Shown in pieces: positions 52,655 to 60,465 of a stretch of 64,000 nucleotides of DNA. Positions within the stretch are counted from its first letter, which is position 1, and each line of letters opens with the position of its first letter. Source of the DNA: Labilibaculum sp. (GTDB lineage Bacteria; Bacteroidota; Bacteroidia; Bacteroidales; Marinifilaceae); the NCBI GenBank assembly GCA_016342745.1, contig JAEINT010000017.1, forward strand, positions 62,001 to 126,000. The letters are read 5' to 3'. The translations under genes were made by a program, and so were the position numbers. Below the pieces are notes generated by a model. It was not told where the DNA came from. It made no database searches and was given only the letters and a program-made list of their open reading frames with translations.

Positions 52655-54790
52655 TTATTTCTTCCTCCAAATGGTCATTTGCGCAATGGTATGTTGATAT
52701 TTCCGAGCTGTTTCCCGAATAACAAAAGGAACATCTTTAGGTTCATCGATCAGTTCGAATTTTTCATCTAAAATCTCCTTCAAACCGTCTAATGTTGTAA
52801 AAGGTTCTCCATCTTTTCGATAACCACCAACCCACTTATCTGCCTCGGTAAATTCCTCTAACCAAGTGTAAGGAGAAGTAAGAACCAAAATTCCATTTTC
52901 ATTTAATCGAGTAGAAATTTCTTGCAAAAATTTAAGTGGATCATATAATCGGTCAATTAAATTCCCAGCAAATATCAGATCGTAATCGGTAAAAATCGAC
53001 TTTAAATTGCATGCGTCTGCTTGGTAAAAAGAAACCTTATCGCGAGAAGCGTCTAAATCGTAATCGCTCAGTTTTAATTCTTGGTAAGTTGATAATTTAC
53101 CTTCTTCTTGTCGGATGTAATTTAGTTTTCCTGTTTCTTTTAATTGGGTCCCAATTCTAATAAAACGAGCAGAAAAATCCAGTCCTGTCACCTTATCAAA
53201 AGTCTTTGCTAACTCCAATGTCGTTCTTCCTGTTGCACAACCCAAGTCGAGAGCATTTCCTTTGTTCAAATTCGTCAAATGCTTATCCAACAAGCTCAAA
53301 CAAGCTTTGGAATAATTTTCAACACCAAAATATTCTTGTCCATACTGAAATTCACAATATTGCGAGACCAAATCATCCGTTTCGTAATAATCTGTCTCAA
53401 TTTCTACCTCAACATCCGATTCTATGTATCGAAAACCCGCATGCTGAAAGAAATGTCTACGAAATGCATAGCGAGAATCACGAATCGCCAAGTTCCCTGT
53501 TGAAATCCACGAACCACCTTTTATTAAATTATGCTTTGCATCGAAAGTTGGTGTCGAAAAATCATCATAAAAAGGATGAATTTCAAATCCGTCCAAACCA
53601 GAAATTGGCATTTCGGTCCATTGCCAAACATTTCCAATCACATCATAAAAACCCTTTGTTTCAAATCGATCTACCGGACAAGAAGATGCATAATGTTCCA
53701 GATTGATATTTCCTGGAGCTGTTTGCCATTCAGGCTGATCTTCTATTTTTAAAGAATCGCGAAGTAGGTAGTATTCAGCTTCAGTAGGCATGCGCAATTT
53801 CTTTCCTGTTTTAGCAGATTTCCAATTGCAAAATGCTTTTGCCTCCAAATAATTCACCTCTGCAGGCCAATTCCATGGCATATCAATTTGATTTAGCATT
53901 GATCGGAATTTCCAAGTTTCTCCCTCTTTTTCCCAGAACAAAGGATATTCGCATTTCTTGTATTGAACCCAACTCCATCCTTCTTCAGTCCACCACTTCT
54001 CAGTTTGGTATCCTGCATCATCAACGAAAGTTTTAAATTCCTGATTCGAAACCAAATATTTAGCTGCACGAAACGATTTTACCTTTGAATTGTACTTACC
54101 AAACTCATTATCCCAACCATACAATGGATTCTCTTTGCTTTTGCCAATTGATACCTTTCCTGATTTTACTTTTTTCAATTCATTTTCAGGCGCATTCCCC
54201 CATTCTTCACAAATCTTAAACAAAAAATTTTCCTTAACTAAGTCAATTGGCAGTTGTCGAATTAATACAGATGATGTTTCAATATGAATTCTTTGGTGTT
54301 CAATTCCCATTACAATTACCCAAAACTGACTTTCCCAATTAATTGGAATGGTAAGTGGAAGCTCCAAAATCAAATTTTCGATCATCTTTTTGGCTTCAAC
54401 TCGATATTCTTTAGTCTCTTGAATTGTTGGCCAATCGTAGTGCTTATCGTTTAAGTCATCCCACGACATTTCATCAACACCCACAGCAAACATCGATTCA
54501 TATTTTGGATTGAGACGTTCTGAAATAATACCAGCGAGTATCAATTTATTCACATAAAATGTTGCTGTATGGCCAAAGTAAAAAGCCAACGGGTGACGGA
54601 GTGGATCGGCTCGATGCAGAAAAGCCTCCTGACCATTCAAACAGTCATATAATCTCTCATCTAACTCCCATGTTGCTCTAAAATAAGTAAGTAGTTCTGC
54701 TCTTTTTTCTTCTGGTGAACCTTCGTTCAATATCGGTGTTTTGGTCACAAGTAAATCTCGATCGCTTATTGTTTCTATCATATTATTCAT
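52655..54790 (-). CDS. ovoA: Ovothiol synthase OvoA (5-histidylcysteine sulfoxide synthase/methyltransferase)
   Basis: A 711-residue three-domain protein. The DinB-like N-terminus (about 30-180) carries the iron ligands in FYFGHTATFY (His74) and IEHQRIHIE (His165, His169; HxxxHxE). A formylglycine-generating-enzyme-like sulfoxide synthase domain (about 200-450) includes MPTEAEYYLLRDS, GNVWQWTEMP, LIKGGSW, and YAFRRHFFQHAGFR. The C-terminus (about 480-711) is a SAM methyltransferase (NALDLGCATGRTTLEL). It couples cysteine to histidine with O2 and methylates the product toward ovothiol A. OvoB, the lyase, is not in the window. The start may be ATG 54781 instead. Lies near an OxyR-like regulator, which fits peroxide defence. 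Confidence 0.93.
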   Translation of the reverse strand: MNNMIETISDRDLLVTKTPILNEGSPEEKRAELLTYFRATWELDERLYDCLNGQEAFLHRADPLRHPLAFYFGHTATFYVNKLILAGIISERLNPKYESMFAVGVDEMSWDDLNDKHYDWPTIQETKEYRVEAKKMIENLILELPLTIPINWESQFWVIVMGIEHQRIHIETSSVLIRQLPIDLVKENFLFKICEEWGNAPENELKKVKSGKVSIGKSKENPLYGWDNEFGKYNSKVKSFRAAKYLVSNQEFKTFVDDAGYQTEKWWTEEGWSWVQYKKCEYPLFWEKEGETWKFRSMLNQIDMPWNWPAEVNYLEAKAFCNWKSAKTGKKLRMPTEAEYYLLRDSLKIEDQPEWQTAPGNINLEHYASSCPVDRFETKGFYDVIGNVWQWTEMPISGLDGFEIHPFYDDFSTPTFDAKHNLIKGGSWISTGNLAIRDSRYAFRRHFFQHAGFRYIESDVEVEIETDYYETDDLVSQYCEFQYGQEYFGVENYSKACLSLLDKHLTNLNKGNALDLGCATGRTTLELAKTFDKVTGLDFSARFIRIGTQLKETGKLNYIRQEEGKLSTYQELKLSDYDLDASRDKVSFYQADACNLKSIFTDYDLIFAGNLIDRLYDPLKFLQEISTRLNENGILVLTSPYTWLEEFTEADKWVGGYRKDGEPFTTLDGLKEILDEKFELIDEPKDVPFVIRETARKYQHTIAQMTIWRKK

Positions 54791-54915
54791 AAAATTTTGG
54801 CTTTGAATTATTCACTGTTTCATCGCGAAATGAAGTTAACAAATATTCTAGCTCATTCAAAGCTCATTTATTCCTGTGCTAATGATTTAAACTATCATAC
54901 GGGTAATTACTCTCC

Positions 54916-55233
54916 TTATTTCTCAAAAAAGTAATCCGATTCCACTTTACAAATTCGGACAGCATAACTTTTATACCAATCTGCCTTCCCTCTTTCTTGT
55001 GCAATTTGATGAGCTGGATGTTTCTGCCAATTCTTGATAGCTTCTATGCTCTCCCAATAAGATACTGTTATGCCCAATTCACTTCTAGCTGATTCTACTC
55101 CTAAAAAACCGACTTGTCTTTTCGCCAAGTCCATCATCGAATCAGCCATTTGTTCATAATCATTATCGCTCTTGGTTCTTTCCGAAGAAAAAATTACAGC
55201 GTAGTAGGGTGGTTTTATATTTTTTGCAATCAT
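54916..55233 (-). CDS. Antibiotic-biosynthesis-monooxygenase (ABM) family protein
   Basis: A 105-residue ferredoxin-like-fold protein with the ABM pattern: YYAVIFSSERT, an amphipathic helix YEQMADSMMDLAKRQVGFLG, VESARSELGITVSYWESIEAIKNWQKHPAHQIAQERGK. Proteins of this type are heme or quinone oxygenases or stress proteins. Its ATG overlaps the stop of the OxyR-like gene by one base (TAATG), so the two are translationally coupled, suggesting a role in the same oxidative response. Confidence 0.82.
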   Translation of the reverse strand: MIAKNIKPPYYAVIFSSERTKSDNDYEQMADSMMDLAKRQVGFLGVESARSELGITVSYWESIEAIKNWQKHPAHQIAQERGKADWYKSYAVRICKVESDYFFEK

Positions 55234-56177
55234 TACTCCACAAAATTAGTTTTCACAATCTCTTTATTCTCTTTTCCAAGCATCTGACTTGGAACATTAT
55301 CCCTGATAACTTCACTAATAACACTTAAAATATTCTTTCTTACTTCTGTTTTTAAAGAAAGCATTGTTACCTCTCGAACTTTTTGCTTGCCCTTAATATC
55401 TTTAATCATCTCTTCCTGCTCCGAAGGAATCATTAAGGTAGATAATTCGGGTAAAAAAGTTATTCCTCCTTTGTATTCTACAATTCGTCTTAAAGCGTCA
55501 ATATTATTACTTTCGTAGATAAAATCACCACCTTGATTGGCATGCATCTTACAGATATTAGTTACCTGATCCATAAAACAATTCCCCTCTTTCAACAACC
55601 AAACATCAGAATTATCCAATTCACTAATTGCTATTTCATCTTGTGCATACAATTCATGTTTTTCTGAAACGTACAAATAGAAACGTTCATAAAACAAGGG
55701 TGTAAATTCCAGATTACTTTTCGACTCAATAGGTGTAGAAATAATACCAGCATGGTATGTTCCGTCCTTTACTCCACGCAAAACATCTTCGGTAATGGCT
55801 TCTTGAACTTTCAGTTTAATTTTAGGATATTTTTCATTTAAGTCACCTACAAAAAGAGGTACTAAAAATGGAGATAAGGTTGGAATAATACCCAAGCAAA
55901 TATCCCCTTGAACTTCCTCGGATAATTGTAAAGCAAAAGCCTCCAAATGTTTTGATTCTGTAACAAGAGACTGCGCTTTTTCGAGAAAAGCAAGACCATT
56001 TAATGTTGGTTCAACCTTCTTATTCGAACGATCGAATAAAATGATGCCCAACTCTACTTCTAATGCTTGAATCTGTAAACTGACAGCGGGTTGCGAAACA
56101 CCCATCGATTTGGCCACCCTTCCATAACTTCCCAATTGGCCTAAGGCTAAAGCATAATTTAATTGTTTTAAGGTCAT
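55233..56177 (-). CDS. oxyR: OxyR-like LysR-family peroxide regulator
   Basis: A 314-residue LysR protein starting MTLKQLNYALALGQLGSYGR, the OxyR-type winged helix (VSQPAVSLQIQALEVELGIILFDR). In the effector domain LLKEGNCFMDQVTNICKMH holds Cys200 and Cys209, the same nine-residue spacing as the redox pair Cys199/Cys208 of E. coli OxyR and the same 'GxCxxDQ' environment. The protein therefore probably senses H2O2 by disulfide formation. The frame extends to 56204 but the extra nine residues are not conserved. It is divergent from mtnN-luxS and coupled to the ABM gene; ovoA follows further down. Confidence 0.87.
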   Translation of the reverse strand: MTLKQLNYALALGQLGSYGRVAKSMGVSQPAVSLQIQALEVELGIILFDRSNKKVEPTLNGLAFLEKAQSLVTESKHLEAFALQLSEEVQGDICLGIIPTLSPFLVPLFVGDLNEKYPKIKLKVQEAITEDVLRGVKDGTYHAGIISTPIESKSNLEFTPLFYERFYLYVSEKHELYAQDEIAISELDNSDVWLLKEGNCFMDQVTNICKMHANQGGDFIYESNNIDALRRIVEYKGGITFLPELSTLMIPSEQEEMIKDIKGKQKVREVTMLSLKTEVRKNILSVISEVIRDNVPSQMLGKENKEIVKTNFVE

Positions 56178-56318
56178 CCTATAACTTTTTCTTATTAAAC
56201 ACATGAAGTTAATTAAAAATTAGAATATTGAAACCTGTACATTTAAGAATATGAGCGAACCGATTTCAAAATAATTCAATATTGTTATGGATTATGCACT
56301 TACAATTGCATTGTTTTT

Positions 56319-56354
56319 TAACTTTGCGCTCTGAAATAGCAATATTATCTTTGT
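56319..56354 (+). promoter_or_regulatory. Two putative -7 elements upstream of mtnN
   Basis: TAACTTTG at 56319-56326 and TATCTTTG at 56347-56354 both match TAnnTTTG, 66 and 38 bases before the ATG at 56392. Confidence 0.4.
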
Positions 56355-56391
56355 ACGCTGTACTGGATACTTACTACTTGATACTTTAAAA

Positions 56392-57096
56392 ATGAAAATA
56401 GGAATTATAGGTGCAATGGAGGTTGAGGTTGTTAAACTTCGCGATCAATTGTCCAACAGAAATGAACAAAAAAAAGGTTCGTTTGTTTTTTATACTGGTA
56501 ATTTGAACGATGTAGAAATCGTTTTACTTCAATCGGGAATTGGAAAAGTAAACGCAGCAATTGGAGCAGCTGTATTAATTGACACTTTTCAGCCTGACTA
56601 TGTTATTAACACTGGAGCTGCTGGCGGTTTCCCTGGCGATTTAAAAGTTGGTGATATTGTAATTTCACAAGAGCTAATCCATCATGATATGGATTGTACT
56701 GTTTTTGGTTACAAAATGGGACAAGTTCCAGGAATGCCAGAAAGTTTTAAGGCTGATGATAAATTAATCGCTTTAGCGGATAAAACAATTCATCAGTTTA
56801 GCGATATAAATACTAAAAAAGCTACGATTCTTACCGGTGATCAATTTATGAACAATCCGGAAGCTACAAGTAGAATAAAAGAAATGTTTCCATCTGCCGA
56901 AGCTGTTGAAATGGAAGGTGCTGCAATCGCACAAGCCTGTTATCAGTTCAACATTCCATTTGTGGTTATCCGATCTATTTCGGATATTGCAGGACAGGAG
57001 AATGCAATGCAGTACGAAGAATTTGTTGAAATTGCCGCAGTCAATTCAGCCAAAATGGTGACTGAGATGGTAAATGAGTTGGGAAATCAGAAATAA
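56392..57096 (+). CDS. mtnN: 5'-methylthioadenosine/S-adenosylhomocysteine nucleosidase
   Basis: A 234-residue protein of normal length. Motifs are GIIGAMEVEV at the start, QSGIGKVNAAIGA, NTGAAGGF, SQELIHHDMD, the catalytic/ribose-binding AVEMEGAAIAQ and IRSISDIAG with the catalytic Asp. It cleaves adenine from MTA and SAH in the activated methyl cycle. The luxS gene starts 11 bases after the stop, giving the classic Pfs-LuxS detoxification and AI-2 pathway. MTA/SAH released by the methyltransferase activity of OvoA and others would be substrates. Confidence 0.96.
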   Translation: MKIGIIGAMEVEVVKLRDQLSNRNEQKKGSFVFYTGNLNDVEIVLLQSGIGKVNAAIGAAVLIDTFQPDYVINTGAAGGFPGDLKVGDIVISQELIHHDMDCTVFGYKMGQVPGMPESFKADDKLIALADKTIHQFSDINTKKATILTGDQFMNNPEATSRIKEMFPSAEAVEMEGAAIAQACYQFNIPFVVIRSISDIAGQENAMQYEEFVEIAAVNSAKMVTEMVNELGNQK

Positions 57097-57107
57097 AAAA
57101 AGAGAAC

Positions 57108-57587
57108 ATGGAAAAAATAGCAAGCTTTACAGTTGATCACAATAAATTAAAAAGAGGAATTTACGTATCTCGAAAAGATAAAGTTGGTGCCGAAACATTA
57201 ACAAGTTTTGATATCCGTACCAAACTACCGAATATGGAACCTGCAATGGATATTCCTGCAATGCATACCATGGAACATTTAGGTGCTACCTTTTTGAGAA
57301 ACCATAAGGAATGGGCAGATCGCACAATCTATTTCGGACCAATGGGCTGTCGTACAGGATTCTATTTGATTTTCCAAGGTGACTTAGATTCAAAAGATAT
57401 CATAAAAGTGACACAGGAAATGTTCGATTTCATGGCTGATTTCTCTGGCGAAATCCCTGGAACAAACAAAATTGAATGTGGTAACTATATGAGTCATGAT
57501 TTACCAATGGCTCTTTGGGAAGCAAAACGATTCAAAAATGAAGTTTTAGGAAGTCTAACTGATGAGAATCTTACTTATCCTGAATAA
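57108..57587 (+). CDS. luxS: S-ribosylhomocysteine lyase LuxS
   Basis: A 159-residue protein with the metal-binding HTMEH motif (His53, Glu56, His57), GPMGCRTGFYL with catalytic Cys81, and IECGNYMSHDLP with the third ligand Cys124. It converts S-ribosylhomocysteine to homocysteine and DPD, the AI-2 precursor. It is the second gene of the mtnN-luxS operon, ended by a terminator at 57610. Confidence 0.97.
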   Translation: MEKIASFTVDHNKLKRGIYVSRKDKVGAETLTSFDIRTKLPNMEPAMDIPAMHTMEHLGATFLRNHKEWADRTIYFGPMGCRTGFYLIFQGDLDSKDIIKVTQEMFDFMADFSGEIPGTNKIECGNYMSHDLPMALWEAKRFKNEVLGSLTDENLTYPE

Positions 57588-57609
57588 GGGAAGTAAATAA
57601 AATATAAGA

Positions 57610-57650
57610 AGAGGCTGTCTTTCAATATGAATTAGACAGCCTCTTTTTTT
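57610..57650 (+). terminator. Terminator after luxS
   Basis: AGAGGCTGTC / GACAGCCTCT stem, 15-base loop, then seven T. Confidence 0.88.
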
Positions 57651-57692
57651 GTTTAAATTTCCTTATATTTATTATGAAAAGATTTGTTACTC

Positions 57693-58142
57693 ATGAAGAT
57701 ATCAGGAACTAAATTCATATTAATTACGCTTTTAATTGTTTTGATTCCTATTTATGGAAATTGGAAGCTTCTGTTGCATGGTGAAAAGACAGAAGGTGTG
57801 GTTGTTAAAATCATAGAACAAGATGCTGGAATGCTAAGATCCTTCTACTCTATCATTACCTATCAGGCAAATCAAAAACTATACACATTAAAAGGTCCTG
57901 AAAATGTTGAATATGAAATAGGAAAAAAATTCCCAATTCTTTTTTCCACTAATGATCCTGAAAATTCAATCATATTCTCTCTAAGAGGAATCTATGTTAA
58001 TCGATTCACTTCAGCCGCAGTTGTTATCTTCATTTTATGGATGGCTTTTTATTTGAGTTTCACACCCAAGAGAACAAATCGAAGATCCGGAAATCCACAA
58101 AATAATTCTCAGGAAACAATTCGAAGAAAAAAATTACTCTAA
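57693..58142 (+). CDS. Small membrane protein, DUF3592-like
   Basis: About 149 residues from the ATG at 57693 (a TTG lies nine bases earlier). Two membrane helices flank a beta-rich domain: FILITLLIVLIPIYGNWKLL and AAVVIFILWMAFYLSF, with GVVVKIIEQ, SIITYQANQKLYTLKG, GKKFPILFSTNDPENSIIF between. It shares its plan with the protein at 5616-5996, though that one lacks the second helix. The basic C-terminal tail (RTNRRSG…IRRKK) should be cytoplasmic. Function unknown. Confidence 0.62.
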   Translation: MKISGTKFILITLLIVLIPIYGNWKLLLHGEKTEGVVVKIIEQDAGMLRSFYSIITYQANQKLYTLKGPENVEYEIGKKFPILFSTNDPENSIIFSLRGIYVNRFTSAAVVIFILWMAFYLSFTPKRTNRRSGNPQNNSQETIRRKKLL

Positions 58143-58199
58143 ATCCAATAAGCTTATCATTTTTTCCAGTTCAAAATCGAAATACCCAATTATCGGTTT

Positions 58200-58207
58200 T
58201 ATCTTTG
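58200..58207 (+). promoter_or_regulatory. Putative -7 element (TATCTTTG)
   Basis: TAnnTTTG match 23 bases before the ATG of the U32 peptidase gene. No clear -33. Confidence 0.4.
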
Positions 58208-58230
58208 CAGCCTGAACAAAAAGAGAAAAA

Positions 58231-60207
58231 ATGAAGAAGCCAGAATTATTATTACCTGTAGGAAATCCTGAAATGTTTCATGCTGCCATAAAAGGTGGAG
58301 CCGATGCCGTTTATCTAGGTTTGCGCCAGTTTAATGCCAGAGGAAGAGCAACAAACTTTTCAGTGAGTCAATTACAGTCCTTACTTAAGCTGGCTTACAA
58401 AAATAACATCAAGGTATATCTTACCTTAAATACTGTTATAAAAAACGATGAAATAGCCGATTTACTTGACACTTTAAATCTGGTAAAGAAATCGTCGATT
58501 AGTGCAATTATTATTCAAGATTGGGGCGTTTACCATTTGGTAAAAAAGCATTTCCCAGAAATTACAGTGCATGCGAGTACACAAATGGCCAATCACAATT
58601 CATTAGGAGCCATTTATTCACAGCAAAAAGATTTTGAACGAGTGGTTATGGCAAGAGAATTAACCCTTCCTGAACTAAAAGAAATCAAAAAGAAATCGGA
58701 CATTGAATTGGAGATTTTCATGCACGGAGCTCTATGCTATTCCTTTTCTGGAATGTGCCTATTTAGTAGCTATCTAGGTGGAAGTGGAGCCAACAGAGGT
58801 TTGTGCGCACAACCCTGTCGTCGTTTTTACCAATCGGGAAAACAAAAAAGCTATGTCTTTAGTTTGAAAGACAACCAAGCTGTTGAAGTATTACCAGAAT
58901 TAATAAAAATAGGCATTGAATCGATTAAGGTTGAAGGCCGTATGAAACCTGCTGAATTTGTTTACAATGTATCTCGTGCTTACCGAGAAGTTATTGACAA
59001 TAACAATATTGAAACTGCGAAAAAACTTCTAAACTACGACATGGGTCGTGAAAAGACAGGATACTTTTTGGCTGGCAATGTAAGTAGTGCCATCACTCAA
59101 AATACAAACACTGGTATTCTTATTGGTGAAGTATTGGAAAGAGATAACGATCGTGTAATTATCTCTTCGGATCATGAACTAAAACTTGGTAATCGAATTC
59201 GCATTAAGCAACGAAGTGGGGAGCCTCAAAAAGCAATTAAAATCAAAGAAATTGATTTGCTCGAAGAAGGTGTTTATAAAGTAAATGCAAAAGACGCTAT
59301 CGCTAGATCTGGCGATCAAGTTTACCTTGCGGGATTGCAAGAGGAGAAATTCTCTAGTAAATTCACTGAAGAAGGTAAGCCGCTACCAATAAACATGCAT
59401 CGTGGAGCCAGAACCAAAATTGTTAAAAGTTTAGGAAAAAAAGACAGTCCAAAGAAAGAACAGATCTATGTGCGTATTGATTCCATGGCTTGGTTAAGAA
59501 AGATCCATTTAAACGAGATGGATTACTTAATCTTGAACTTGAAAAAATCGGAATGGAAAGAATTACGATTAAATGCTCCTTTCCTACAAAAGAACGCAGG
59601 GAAAATATTCATCGAATTGCCAAAGTTCATTCCTGAAAATGACATCGATTTTTACAAGGACATTTGCGATAAGGCAATGAAAAATGGTTATCAAAACTTC
59701 ATGATCAGTCACTTATCACAGAAGCTTATTGTTCCTGCAAAAGCTAGAATAGCGTGTAACGAGAATGTATATCTGTTTAATGAGGCAGCCGTTGCTCACG
59801 TTCAGGAAGAAGGTATTAACTTATACACTCATCCACAGGAAAACGATCTAGAGAATTTGCTGCTTGGAAACGATCGTTTTGGTATTATTCCAGTCTATTT
59901 TTATCCTCAGTTATTCTTCTCGAGAATGCCTGTAAAATTGCATAAGGAAGATGAGTTAATTGATGATATGCAGGGTGAATTTGATAAAGACCTTAGAGAT
60001 GGAATCACAATTGTATATCCTAAACATCCTGTAACCTGGATGCAACAGAAAAATAATCTTATTAAAGAAGGATTTAAGCGTTTCATGATTGATTTAACGC
60101 ATGAAAAACCTTCGTCGAACACCTTTAAGCGTCTGATTAAAAACTTTCAACAAGCTAAGCAGGCACAACCGTCTACTAGCTTTAACATGAAAAAAGGACT
60201 TAAGTAA
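58231..60207 (+). CDS. U32 family peptidase (collagenase-like/tRNA- or rRNA-hydroxylation type)
   Basis: A 658-residue protein starting KPELLLPVGNPEMFHAAIKGGADAVYLG, the U32 signature opening. The central EIFMHGALCYSFSGMCLFSSYLGGSGANRGLCAQPCRR contains the family cysteines, followed by KDNQAVEVLPELIKIGIESIKVEGRMK. The length and extra C-terminal region fit the long subgroup that includes YhbU/RlhA and YegQ/TrhP relatives, some of which hydroxylate RNA with prephenate-dependent chemistry; others are annotated as collagenases. Sequence alone does not decide. Monocistronic with a terminator. Confidence 0.9.
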   Translation: MKKPELLLPVGNPEMFHAAIKGGADAVYLGLRQFNARGRATNFSVSQLQSLLKLAYKNNIKVYLTLNTVIKNDEIADLLDTLNLVKKSSISAIIIQDWGVYHLVKKHFPEITVHASTQMANHNSLGAIYSQQKDFERVVMARELTLPELKEIKKKSDIELEIFMHGALCYSFSGMCLFSSYLGGSGANRGLCAQPCRRFYQSGKQKSYVFSLKDNQAVEVLPELIKIGIESIKVEGRMKPAEFVYNVSRAYREVIDNNNIETAKKLLNYDMGREKTGYFLAGNVSSAITQNTNTGILIGEVLERDNDRVIISSDHELKLGNRIRIKQRSGEPQKAIKIKEIDLLEEGVYKVNAKDAIARSGDQVYLAGLQEEKFSSKFTEEGKPLPINMHRGARTKIVKSLGKKDSPKKEQIYVRIDSMAWLRKIHLNEMDYLILNLKKSEWKELRLNAPFLQKNAGKIFIELPKFIPENDIDFYKDICDKAMKNGYQNFMISHLSQKLIVPAKARIACNENVYLFNEAAVAHVQEEGINLYTHPQENDLENLLLGNDRFGIIPVYFYPQLFFSRMPVKLHKEDELIDDMQGEFDKDLRDGITIVYPKHPVTWMQQKNNLIKEGFKRFMIDLTHEKPSSNTFKRLIKNFQQAKQAQPSTSFNMKKGLK

Positions 60208-60248
60208 TTAAGGTTTCTAAATGATTAATTAATCCTATTTATAATATA

Positions 60249-60277
60249 GAGTCTCACTTGCCGTGAGGCTCTTTTTT
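60249..60277 (+). terminator. Terminator after the U32 gene
   Basis: AGAGTCTCAC / GTGAGGCTCT stem with one wobble, TTGCC loop and T-run. Confidence 0.82.
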
Positions 60278-60465
60278 ATAGAAAATTTACTGATTTGAAA
60301 TCTTGAAACTATGTATCTCCTTCTGTTTATTACTCATGACTAAATTTTAATTCTTAATTAAAAGCAATATGTTGCGGAAACTATATCAATTGTAAGGAAA
60401 AACAATGGTTTTTTACTAATTTGGTCGGCGAACATTCAAAAATTATTAACACTAAAACGAACAAC

